NCBI GenBank assembly: GCA_900757185.1
Contig: CAAEMX010000060.1
Coordinates: 76,544-140,543 of the forward strand
DNA: 64,000 nucleotides
Direction of reading: 5' to 3'
DNA from: an uncultured Collinsella sp.
GTDB taxonomy: Bacteria; Actinomycetota; Coriobacteriia; Coriobacteriales; Coriobacteriaceae
The position numbers and the translations under genes were made by a program. The notes under the pieces were generated by a model. It saw nothing but the letters and a program-made list of their open reading frames with translations, did not search any database and was not told the DNA's origin. Shown piece after piece: positions 37,095 to 43,815 of the stretch. The number at the start of each line of letters is the position of its first letter. Positions within the stretch are counted from its first letter, which is position 1.

Positions 37095-37454
37095 ATGACC
37101 GTACTGTTTGTTGAATATCCCAAGTGCTCGACCTGTAAGAAGGCCAAGGCATGGCTGGACGAACACGGGGTAGAGTATATCGACCGCGATATCGTTTTGG
37201 ACAATCCCACGGCTGATGAGCTTGCGACCTGGATTGCTCGTTCGGGACTGCCGGTGCGGCGCTTCTTTAATTCGTCGGGCATGAAATATCGAGAGCTGGG
37301 CCTGAAGGCGCGTCTAGATGCGGGCATGACGGATCGGGAGTGCTACGAGCTGCTGGCGACCGACGGCATGCTGGTCAAGCGTCCGCTGTTGGTGGGCGAC
37401 GACTTTGCGATTCCCGGCTTTAGGGAATCGGCTTGGGTCGAGGCGTTGCTGTAG
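37095..37454 (+). CDS. ArsC/Spx-family thioredoxin-fold protein
   Basis: 119-residue protein of the arsenate reductase-like family. It has the CxxC active site as YPKCSTCKKAKAWL (Cys at 11 and 14), and VRRFFNSSGMKYREL and LVKRPLLVGDDF as in the YffB/Spx/ArsC group. True arsenate reductases of this fold usually have a single reactive Cys with RP...; this one has both cysteines like Spx and MgsR, so a redox or stress regulator role is possible. No arsenic genes are nearby. GGAGG lies seven bases before ATG 37095. Confidence 0.85.
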   Translation: MTVLFVEYPKCSTCKKAKAWLDEHGVEYIDRDIVLDNPTADELATWIARSGLPVRRFFNSSGMKYRELGLKARLDAGMTDRECYELLATDGMLVKRPLLVGDDFAIPGFRESAWVEALL

Positions 37455-37459
37455 CGGCT

Positions 37460-37571
37460 GCGGAAAGTGCGACCCGTTTTGAGCTTCGATTACGGGATAC
37501 GGTTTCCGGTTGAGGGCTCGATGGGAAAGTGGGGACCGGTTTGAGCTTGAAATCTGGGACGCACTTTCCGC
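37460..37571. repeat. Element with 12-bp inverted ends and an internal near-duplicate
   Basis: GCGGAAAGTGCG at 37460-37471 is exactly reversed at 37560-37571. Inside, 37462-37486 and 37524-37548 are direct repeats with 21 of 25 bases the same (GGAAAGTG ... GGTTTGAGCTT type). It fills the gap between two convergent genes. Confidence 0.55.
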
Positions 37572-37588
37572 CGGCAGGCTTGCCCCAG

Positions 37589-37999
37589 TCAGTCCTCCAA
37601 CTGCGCCCATTCGTGCGGATCGTAGACCTTTACGTGCTTGTTGGGCTTGCCGCTCCAGTACTCCTCGTCCATAAAGGGCAGATATGCCTGAACGCCGGGG
37701 CAGATAAAGGGGATCCGCTGCTGTTGCAGTCGCTCGCGCTGGCGCTGCTCCAGGTGCGCCTCGGATATGACGGTCGGCATACCGGACAGCTCGACGAGGC
37801 TTGCCTGGATTCGCTTAAGGTCGGGGAGTCCCGCGTGCCATGACATCCGCATGATCAAAAAGGATGCACGGCGGTATTTTGCCTGCATCACCGTGATGGC
37901 GGGGCGCAGAGTGGGATGGATTTTGTCCCGTTCGGGCCAAAGGTCAGCAGTGATCTCGAGGCCCAGGGTCTCCCATAGGTAATCAAGCTCTTCGTCCAT
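37589..37999 (-). CDS. Conserved-looking protein of unknown function
   Basis: 136 residues, not recognised. It is Trp/Tyr-rich and mostly helical in appearance, with no membrane segment or signal. The most distinctive piece is QRIPFICPGVQAYLPFMD near residues 93-110. I have an impression, not verified, that similar IPFIxPxxQxYLPF segments occur in MarR-like proteins of Firmicutes, but no winged helix is present in this short chain, so it may be a stand-alone N-terminal module. GAGG precedes the ATG at 37999. It is convergent with the Spx-like gene. Confidence 0.7.
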   Translation of the reverse strand: MDEELDYLWETLGLEITADLWPERDKIHPTLRPAITVMQAKYRRASFLIMRMSWHAGLPDLKRIQASLVELSGMPTVISEAHLEQRQRERLQQQRIPFICPGVQAYLPFMDEEYWSGKPNKHVKVYDPHEWAQLED

Positions 38000-38202
38000 G
38001 GCGCCTCGATATCTACGTGATCATTGATGCTTCGATTGTGTTGCCTGGTGCTATCGTTTTCGCGGTAGAATCTGCCAACGGTTGACGGCTACCGCTCGCG
38101 GCGTTTTGCCCTTCGTGTACAGCGGTCGGCTTCACAGGTCCTTCACGGGTTGGACTAAATTAGGCCAATTTGACTGAATTTTAAAAAAGTCAAAATTGGG
38201 GC

Positions 38203-38231
38203 TTGCGTCACGGCGGTACTTCCCGTATATT
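38203..38231 (+). promoter_or_regulatory. Promoter of the tRNA pair
   Basis: TTGCGT (38203-38208) and TATATT (38226-38231) with a 17-bp spacer, about 40 bp before tRNA-Gln. An inverted repeat (CCAATTTGACT, AGTCAAAATTGG) lies just upstream at 38164-38198. Confidence 0.65.
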
Positions 38232-38275
38232 TCTTTCTTGCGCAAAGGCACAGCCGAGCGCAGCGATGCAGTCAT

Positions 38276-38349
38276 TGGGATGTCGTCTAATGGCAGGACA
38301 GCGGATTCTGGTTCCGTCAATGGGGGTTCGACTCCCTCCATCCCAGCCA
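38276..38349 (+). tRNA. tRNA-Gln (CTG)
   Basis: Acceptor TGGGATG pairs with CATCCCA, followed by G and an encoded CCA. The anticodon stem GCGGA/TCCGT holds loop TTCTGGT, anticodon CTG. The T arm is GGGGGTTCGACTCCCTC. It reads CAG codons. Confidence 0.95.
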
Positions 38350-38366
38350 TTGCATTTGCTACATAT

Positions 38367-38443
38367 GGCCCGTTCGTCTAGCGGTTTAGGACGCCGCCCT
38401 CTCAAGGCGGAGATCACCAGTTCGAATCTGGTACGGGCTACCA
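38367..38443 (+). tRNA. tRNA-Glu (CTC)
   Basis: Acceptor GGCCCGT pairs with ACGGGCT (the first pair is G-T), then A and encoded CCA. Anticodon stem CCGCC/GGCGG holds loop CTCTCAA, anticodon CTC, reading GAG. It lies 17 bp after tRNA-Gln and is almost certainly in the same transcript. Confidence 0.95.
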
Positions 38444-38453
38444 AAATTGAACG

Positions 38454-38481
38454 CCCGGGCCTCGTTAGAGACCCGGGTTTT
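38454..38481 (+). terminator. tRNA operon terminator
   Basis: CCCGGG-C-CTC against GAG-A-CCCGGG, then TTTT. Confidence 0.8.
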
Positions 38482-38540
38482 GTGTATTGACCGATATTTA
38501 AGGCGCGCGTTGAGTCTGCCGCCCGGACCGAGGAGTTGTC

Positions 38541-39458
38541 ATGGACCTGCCTATCAGCTTGGAAGACATCACGTATGCCGAGAACTATCTGGCGCAGGGC
38601 GACCTGGCTACGGCGACGCCGCTGCTTGAGCGTCTGGTGGAGCTCGCCGAGGAGTATATCGACGCTGAGTGCAAGACGGAGGAGAAGCGCCAGTACTTTA
38701 GCTTCGACAGCAAGTTTGAGCGCCTGGCCTATCGCCGTGTGGAGAAGGATCCGCGCGAGCTGGTGCAGGTCGAGGTTCCCTTTGACCGCCTGTACTCCGA
38801 CATGGCGTTTGCCTACATTCGCCAGCAGGATTATGTGAGTGCTCGGAATGCCCTGATGCAGGCCGTGCGTTGGGATCCCATGAACTGCAACTATCGCTTG
38901 GACTTGGCCGAGCTGTTCCGCGCGCTCGAGGACAAGCAGGAGTGGGCATCGCTCTCGTTCTCGGTGCTGGAGCGCGCGAGCGACGGTAAGTGCGCCGCAC
39001 GCGCCTACACCAACTTGGGTCAGTACTTCTTGGAGCCCGAGACCGAGAACATTTCGGCTGCCGTGGGCTGCGCGCGTCTGGCGCTGCGCCTGGCACCCAA
39101 TGATGCGCATACGACGCGCCTGCTCAACAAGATCCATACCACCTATCCGGATGCTGCGGACGAGAGTGACGACCATGTGATGGGTGAGCTCGCCCTGCAG
39201 GGCGTGCCGACCTCGCCTTCGGCCGAGATCGCCATCTGCCTGATCATGTGCGCGACCGATGCTGCAAGCGACGGCGACAAGCAGGAGGCTACGCGTCTGA
39301 CGGTCCGTGCCCGCGACCTGGTGGGCGAGGAGGCATGCGCGGCGATTATCAAGCTGGTGCGCGAGAGCGATGCCGAGCTTAATGCCGAGCGCAGGGCAAA
39401 GCGCGAGGCTGCGGGCTCAAACGCCAATGGCGCCAAGGAGGCCGGCGATGCCCAGTAA
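38541..39458 (+). CDS. Tetratricopeptide-like protein
   Basis: 305-residue soluble protein with helical repeats. Segments such as AENYLAQGDLATATPLLERL (residues ~13-32), AFAYIRQQDYVSARNALMQA and AYTNLGQYF...AAVGCARLAL fit degenerate TPR helices, which mediate protein-protein contacts. The last ~30 residues are charged and probably disordered (RRAKREAAGSNANGAKEAG). Its partner is unknown. It overlaps smpB by 11 bases, so the two are cotranscribed; a role in trans-translation is possible but not supported by any known family member I can name. GAGGAG precedes ATG 38541. Confidence 0.82.
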   Translation: MDLPISLEDITYAENYLAQGDLATATPLLERLVELAEEYIDAECKTEEKRQYFSFDSKFERLAYRRVEKDPRELVQVEVPFDRLYSDMAFAYIRQQDYVSARNALMQAVRWDPMNCNYRLDLAELFRALEDKQEWASLSFSVLERASDGKCAARAYTNLGQYFLEPETENISAAVGCARLALRLAPNDAHTTRLLNKIHTTYPDAADESDDHVMGELALQGVPTSPSAEIAICLIMCATDAASDGDKQEATRLTVRARDLVGEEACAAIIKLVRESDAELNAERRAKREAAGSNANGAKEAGDAQ

Positions 39459-39918
39459 GCGCGAGCGCAAGCTCATTTCCAAGAATCGCTCGGCACATCA
39501 CGAGTACTTTATCGATGAGACGTTTGAGTGCGGTATTGAGCTGAGCGGTACCGAGGTCAAGTCGATTCGCGAGCGCGCGTGCCAGATTACCGATACCTTT
39601 GCACTGATTCGTGGCGGGGAGTGCTGGCTCGTCGGCCTGCATATCCACCCTTATAGCCATGGTGGCGTGTGGAATCGCGATCCCGACCGTCGGCGCCGTC
39701 TGCTGCTGCACCGCAAGGAGATCGACTTTCTTGACGGCAAACTTCGCAACCGTGGTTATGCGCTGGTTCCGTTGGAGCTCTACTTTAATACCGACGGTCG
39801 CGTAAAACTGCTGCTGGGCCTGGGTCGCGGCAAGAAGCTCTACGACAAGCGCGAGGACATGGCCAAGCGTGATGTCCAACGCGAGATCGACCGCGCCCTC
39901 AAGGAACGCAACCGCTGA
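39448..39918 (+). CDS. smpB: SsrA-binding protein SmpB
   Basis: Binds tmRNA and brings it to stalled ribosomes. The 156-residue protein has the family core: NRSAHHEYFIDETFECGIEL, SGTEVKSIR, then LHIHPYSHGG and LLLHRKEI, and the basic C-terminal tail KKLYDKREDMAKRDVQREID that reaches into the mRNA channel. The start at 39448 lies inside the end of the TPR gene. No ssrA gene is seen in the window. Length is normal. Confidence 0.97.
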   Translation: MPSKRERKLISKNRSAHHEYFIDETFECGIELSGTEVKSIRERACQITDTFALIRGGECWLVGLHIHPYSHGGVWNRDPDRRRRLLLHRKEIDFLDGKLRNRGYALVPLELYFNTDGRVKLLLGLGRGKKLYDKREDMAKRDVQREIDRALKERNR

Positions 39919-39931
39919 CCGTCCTTCATAA

Positions 39932-39996
39932 GTTGCGGTGGAATACGGACTGTTTTGCCTGTTTGAGGGGCTATTCAGTCCTTATTTCACCGCAAC
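39932..39996. repeat. 21-bp imperfect hairpin after smpB
   Basis: 39932-39952 and 39976-39996 are reverse complements at 19 of 21 positions; one mismatch is a G-T. The stem runs GTTGCGGTG to CACCGCAAC with an inner GGACTG/CAGTCC. The loop is 23 nt. Confidence 0.6.
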
Positions 39997-40016
39997 TGCG
40001 GGCGTCTCATCTTGCT

Positions 40017-40044
40017 TATACTGTTTTGACACATATGTCTCAAA
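40017..40044 (+). promoter_or_regulatory. -10 box and overlapping palindrome before the flavin reductase
   Basis: TATACT at 40017-40022 is followed at 40025-40044 by TTTGACACATATGTCTCAAA, a palindrome with 18 of 20 positions symmetric. It would cover the transcription start, so it is a candidate repressor site. Confidence 0.45.
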
Positions 40045-40075
40045 GGTGGTGTCCGTTGTGGGCGCCGCCTTTTTT
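40045..40075 (+). terminator. Leader hairpin with T-run before the flavin reductase
   Basis: GGTGGTGTCC/GGGCGCCGCC, ten pairs of which three are G-T, then TTTTTT. It lies between the -10 box and the ribosome-binding site, so it is a candidate attenuator. Confidence 0.6.
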
Positions 40076-40126
40076 GTGGGTACATACATCCATGAGGTTC
40101 CAACCCGGGTTAGGGGAGTGATTGTT

Positions 40127-40630
40127 ATGGACAAAACTGCGTTCTTTACCATGCCGAGCGGTCTGTACGTGGTGAGCGCCGCGGCAGACGGGCTGCGCGC
40201 CGGCTGCGTCATCAACACTGCGGTGCAGGTGACGTCCATGCCGCCGCGCATTTCGGTTGCCGTGAACAAGGACAACGTCACCTCGGGCGTCATCGCTTCG
40301 GCCAAAGCGTTCGCGCTGACCGTGATCGATCAGACCGCCGATATGCTCTACATCGGTAACTTTGGGTTCCGCACCAGCAGCGATTATGACAAGTTTGCCA
40401 AATACGAGACCCGCGAGACGGCTCTGGGCATGCCCTATGTGCCCGAGCACGCGGCGGCCCTGTTTAGCTGCCATTTGATCGACACTGTGGATGTTGGCAC
40501 GCATCTACTGTTTATCGGCGAGGTCGAGGATGCCGAGCGCTTGAGTGACGAGACGCCGCTCACCTACGATTACTACCATAAGGTCCTGAAGGGCAAGACG
40601 CCTCCGAAGGCGTCCTCGTATCAAGGCTAG
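40127..40630 (+). CDS. Flavin reductase-like (FMN-binding split barrel) protein
   Basis: 167 residues with the flavoredoxin/flavin-reductase fold: GLYVVSAAADGLRAGCVINTAVQVTSMPPRISVAVNKDN, with the usual FMN phosphate-binding region after about residue 25, and DYYHKVLKGKTPPKASSY at the end, a sequence seen in the flavin domain of high-molecular-weight rubredoxins. A rubredoxin gene follows 89 bp downstream. The pair probably passes electrons from NAD(P)H or a reduced partner via FMN to rubredoxin, for oxygen or peroxide reduction in an anaerobe. The upstream open frame to 39938 covers intergenic hairpins and is not used. GGGGAG precedes ATG 40127. Confidence 0.88.
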   Translation: MDKTAFFTMPSGLYVVSAAADGLRAGCVINTAVQVTSMPPRISVAVNKDNVTSGVIASAKAFALTVIDQTADMLYIGNFGFRTSSDYDKFAKYETRETALGMPYVPEHAAALFSCHLIDTVDVGTHLLFIGEVEDAERLSDETPLTYDYYHKVLKGKTPPKASSYQG

Positions 40631-40647
40631 AAATGTTTTAAAAGTAC

Positions 40648-40675
40648 TTGCATTATATTATTGAGAATCTATACT
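40648..40675 (+). promoter_or_regulatory. Rubredoxin promoter
   Basis: TTGCAT (40648) and TATACT (40670) with a 16-bp spacer in an unusually A/T-rich stretch. TTATATTATTGAGAA within it loosely resembles a PerR box, which would fit an oxidative-stress gene, but the match is weak. Confidence 0.5.
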
Positions 40676-40719
40676 GATAAATGAAGTACATCACCAGTCG
40701 CGTTTGAGAGGAGAACATC

Positions 40720-40863
40720 ATGGCTGAGGAGAAGAAGACGTATAAGTTCGTGTGCGTCGTTTGCGGTTACGAGGTTGAGGTCGATACGCCCGAGCTGCCC
40801 GAGGATTATGTGTGCCCGGTGTGCGGCGTCGGTCCCGATCAGTTTGAGCTCGTCGAGGAGTAG
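40720..40863 (+). CDS. Rubredoxin-like protein
   Basis: A 47-residue iron protein too short for most gene lists. It carries the two rubredoxin knuckles, [12 protein letters not shown] and [14 protein letters not shown], giving four Cys ligands for one iron. It lacks the Trp found in classical rubredoxins and is a little shorter than the usual 52-54 residues, so it may belong to the rubredoxin-like Zn/Fe ribbon group. GAGAGGAG stands before the ATG, and it has its own promoter and a good terminator. With the flavin reductase before it, it probably serves as an electron carrier. Confidence 0.88.
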   Translation: MAEEKKTYKFVCVVCGYEVEVDTPELPEDYVCPVCGVGPDQFELVEE

Positions 40864-40902
40864 CTCGCAGACACACGGCGAAAGCCGAACATAGCTCTGT
40901 CC

Positions 40903-40938
40903 AAGGGCCTCGGTCGAATTCTCGGCCGGGGCCCTTTT
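40903..40938 (+). terminator. Rubredoxin terminator
   Basis: AAGGGCCTCGG/CCGGGGCCCTT, eleven pairs with one G-T, then TT. Confidence 0.8.
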
Positions 40939-41005
40939 CCTCCGCCCCCAAGGGATCACGGTTGCTGTTGGCCGATCCTGTCTGTTGTGAGTCCGGCCGA
41001 CCTTT

Positions 41006-41144
41006 TGTCTTAACCTGCCACATCTAACGGTGGAAATTGGGCCCACTTGTTACATATCGAGACAAACCAAAACCGTCCGGCAGAAGATCTCAATCTGTAA
41101 CATCTAGACATCGAAAGCGGGTCTAGATGTTACAGATCGAGACG
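41006..41144. repeat. 80-bp palindromic array A (2 units)
   Basis: Units at 41006-41064 (left arm degenerate) and 41086-41144, 80 bp apart. In the second, 41088-41109 pairs with 41121-41142 at 21 of 22 positions, the longest stem in the family. It lies between rubredoxin and the 3' end of mntH; nothing else is seen in this gap. Confidence 0.8.
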
Positions 41145-41170
41145 TTTGCCTGAGTAGGTGCCCCGCCCCA

Positions 41171-42427
41171 TTACATCCCTGTCAACAACACGACATCGAG
41201 AATCGTCACGATGGCACCGATCCCTACGAGCAGCGCGTTGAGTGGACGCGAATTGGCGTATTTGCCCATGACGCGGGGTGAACTGGTGAGCCGTATGAGC
41301 ACAAAGACCGTAATCGGTAGCTGAAGCGACAGCAGTGCCTGACTCCAGATGAGACCTTCAAAAGGATTTGGGACGACCAGGCACGCCGTCACTGCGCCGA
41401 CGAAACAGGCCGCCACCCCGATCGAGGAATGTCGGTCGTGGATATCGTATTCCTCGTCGAACATGCCCGCAGTGATGGTCCCCGCCGCCATGCCCGCTGT
41501 CACGCTGCTCGATAGTCCCGCGAACAGCAGCGCTACCGCAAAGATGGTCGAGCTCGCCGGGCCCAGAATGGGGGAGAGCGTGGCCGCTGCGACGGCGAGG
41601 TCGTCTACGACCATGCCGTGCGCAAAGAAGGTCGTTGCGGCCAGGATGACCATGGCCGAGTTGATTGCCCAGCCCACGCCCATCGAAAAGAGCGTGTCGA
41701 AGAGCTCGTAGCGCAGACGCTCTTCGATAACCTGCTCGCCTTGGCCTTCGAAGTGCATGGATTGGATGACCTCGGAGTGCAGAAAAAGGTTGTGTGGCAT
41801 AACGACCGCACCCAGGACACTCACGATAATCGCGGCAGAGCCAGTGGGCATACTGGGCGTGATCCAGCTTGCGGCGGCTTGCGGCCAGTCGACCTTGACT
41901 AGTGCAAGCTCGGCCAAAAACGAGAGTCCTACCACGCCTACGAAGGCGATGATCCAGCGTTCGGCTCGCTTGTAGGAGTTCGTCATGAGCATCGCCATCG
42001 ATACTGCCGCCACGATGACGCAGCCCGCACGCACGGGCAGCCCAAAGAGCATTTGAAGGGCAATCGCGCCGCCCAGGACTTCGGCCATGGCGGTGGCGAT
42101 GGTCGCGAGATAGGCGCTGCCGAGCACCGCGCGTCCCACGATGCGGGGGAGAAAGCGGGTCGTGGCCTCGGCAAGGCAGGCGCCCGTGGCGATGCCCAAG
42201 TGCGCCGCGTTGTGCTGCAGCACGATGAGCATAATCGTGGACAGCGTGACGATCCACAGCAGCGCGTAGCCAAACTGCGAGCCCGCGGCCATATTGGAGG
42301 CCCAGTTGCCCGGGTCGATAAAGCCGACGGTCACGAGCAGCCCGGGGCCGATATGCCGCGCAATGTCTAGGCCTCCGTGACCGCCGGTGCGCCGGGAACC
42401 AAAGTGTTGTTTGAGATGGTTGAGCAT
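41171..42427 (-). CDS. mntH: NRAMP-family Mn2+/Fe2+ transporter
   Basis: Proton-coupled divalent metal importer, 418 residues with about eleven membrane segments. The metal-binding motif of segment 1 is GFIDPGNWASNMAAG and that of segment 6 is VVMPHNLFLHS, both complete. It most probably imports manganese, which anaerobes use against oxidative damage; the sequence does not exclude iron. AGGAG lies before the ATG at 42427. No MntR-type gene is adjacent. The 75-bp space to gpmA is short, so the two may be cotranscribed (gpmA first). Confidence 0.94.
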   Translation of the reverse strand: MLNHLKQHFGSRRTGGHGGLDIARHIGPGLLVTVGFIDPGNWASNMAAGSQFGYALLWIVTLSTIMLIVLQHNAAHLGIATGACLAEATTRFLPRIVGRAVLGSAYLATIATAMAEVLGGAIALQMLFGLPVRAGCVIVAAVSMAMLMTNSYKRAERWIIAFVGVVGLSFLAELALVKVDWPQAAASWITPSMPTGSAAIIVSVLGAVVMPHNLFLHSEVIQSMHFEGQGEQVIEERLRYELFDTLFSMGVGWAINSAMVILAATTFFAHGMVVDDLAVAAATLSPILGPASSTIFAVALLFAGLSSSVTAGMAAGTITAGMFDEEYDIHDRHSSIGVAACFVGAVTACLVVPNPFEGLIWSQALLSLQLPITVFVLIRLTSSPRVMGKYANSRPLNALLVGIGAIVTILDVVLLTGM

Positions 42428-42502
42428 GGTGCGCTCCTGTGTATGGGCGGCGTGACGTCACATCTGGGCCGTGCGGCGCCACGCGTCGGTTTTGGGTTGG
42501 GG

Positions 42503-43276
42503 CTACTTGTGTGCTTTGCCCTGATTGGCCACGGCGTCGATCTTGGCGGCGATGGTCGCCGGGTCGCCGATGTAGCGCTTGTCGAGGACATTGAAATCGG
42601 TATCGAAGGTGTAGACGAGCGGCACGCCGGTGGGGATGTTGACCTTGAGGATCTCCTCGGGCGTGAGGTGTTCGAGCTTCATGACGAGTGAGCGCAGGGA
42701 GTTGCCGTGTGCGGCGATGAGTACGCGCTTGCCGGCGAGCATCTGGGGGCGAATCTCGTCTTCGAAATAGGGCCAGGCGCGGGCGATCGTGTCCTTGAGG
42801 CATTCGGTATAGGGCAGCTGATCAGGCGCGACATCACGGTATTGCTCCTGGGTGTGGGGATCGCGCGCGTCGTTCGGCTCGAGTGCCGGCGGGCAGATAT
42901 CGAAGGAGCGGCGCCAGATGAGCACCTGCTCGTCGCCGTGCTCCGCCGCGGCATCGGCCTTGTTGAGACCCTGCAACGCTCCGTAGTGGCGCTCGTTGAG
43001 CTTCCAGGATTTGATGACGGGCAGCCACTCGCGATCCATTTGGCCGAGCACGATGTTGAGGGTGTGGATTGCGCGCTTGAGGCGCGAAGTGTAGCAGACG
43101 TCAAAGTCGAAACCGGCTTCTTTGAGGGCTCGACCGCCTGCTGCGGCTTCTTCGCGGCCCGTGTCGGTGAGCTCAACATCGGTCCAGCCGGTGAACAGGT
43201 TGAGCTTGTTCCACTCGGACTCTCCGTGACGGATAAGGACGAGTTGCATCGTCTGCTGGTCTGCTTGGTGCGCCAT
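42503..43276 (-). CDS. gpmA: 2,3-bisphosphoglycerate-dependent phosphoglycerate mutase
   Basis: Interconverts 3- and 2-phosphoglycerate in glycolysis. The 257-residue protein has the phosphohistidine motif LIRHGESEWN near residue 14, NLFTGWTDVELTDTG, the active-site KLNERHYGALQGLNK and the second catalytic His in AAHGNSLR. Length fits the dPGM family. AAGGAGG precedes the ATG at 43276. An internal Met at residue 10 could also start translation but has no such site. Confidence 0.96.
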   Translation of the reverse strand: MAHQADQQTMQLVLIRHGESEWNKLNLFTGWTDVELTDTGREEAAAGGRALKEAGFDFDVCYTSRLKRAIHTLNIVLGQMDREWLPVIKSWKLNERHYGALQGLNKADAAAEHGDEQVLIWRRSFDICPPALEPNDARDPHTQEQYRDVAPDQLPYTECLKDTIARAWPYFEDEIRPQMLAGKRVLIAAHGNSLRSLVMKLEHLTPEEILKVNIPTGVPLVYTFDTDFNVLDKRYIGDPATIAAKIDAVANQGKAHK

Positions 43277-43413
43277 AGGGGCCTCCTTGATCTGGCACGG
43301 TGTGCGTGCCGTTTGCTTGACGCCGCAAAGGATACCCGTTTTAACCTTAAAAGTTAACCAAGACTAACAAAATTGTTGTATTTGAATGGGATGGTGAAAG
43401 GGGGCTGCCGAAA

Positions 43414-43632
43414 TGTCTCGATCTGTAACAACTAGGGATGGAAATTGGGCCTAGGTGTTACAGATCGAGACAGGAAGAAATGGTCCTATGGAAAATCTCG
43501 ATCTGTAACAGTTAGCTGCAAAAACCGGCCCTTCATGTTACAGATTGAGACATTTGGAACCGTCTCTCGAAAACATCTCAATCTGTAACAGTTAGTCGTC
43601 GAAATTGGGTCTTACTGTTACAGATTGAGATG
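43414..43632. repeat. 80-bp palindromic array B (3 units)
   Basis: Units 43414-43472, 43494-43552 and 43574-43632, each 59 nt, spaced exactly 80 bp. In the third, both arms carry the A/T version (CATCTCAATCTGTAACAG with CTGTTACAGATTGAGATG) so all 18 pairs are kept; the second has a G-T pair at the same place. The rest of the 539-bp gap (43277-43413 and 43633-43815) contains the divergent upstream regions of gpmA and gltB without a clear box. Confidence 0.85.
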
Positions 43633-43815
43633 TTTGAAGAGGTGAGTTTGCAGGCCGAACTTGGGGCCTATGTTGTCGCCCTTGAGGTCGGCGGTGTCCA
43701 CTCGTAAGGTGTGCGTTACGCGATTGTTTCGAAACGGGCGGGAAACACAGCGGGCCGGCGATGCTCCTAGTATGCCTAGTCAACTGACTGTCTAAATATC
43801 TAGGGGAGGATCGCG

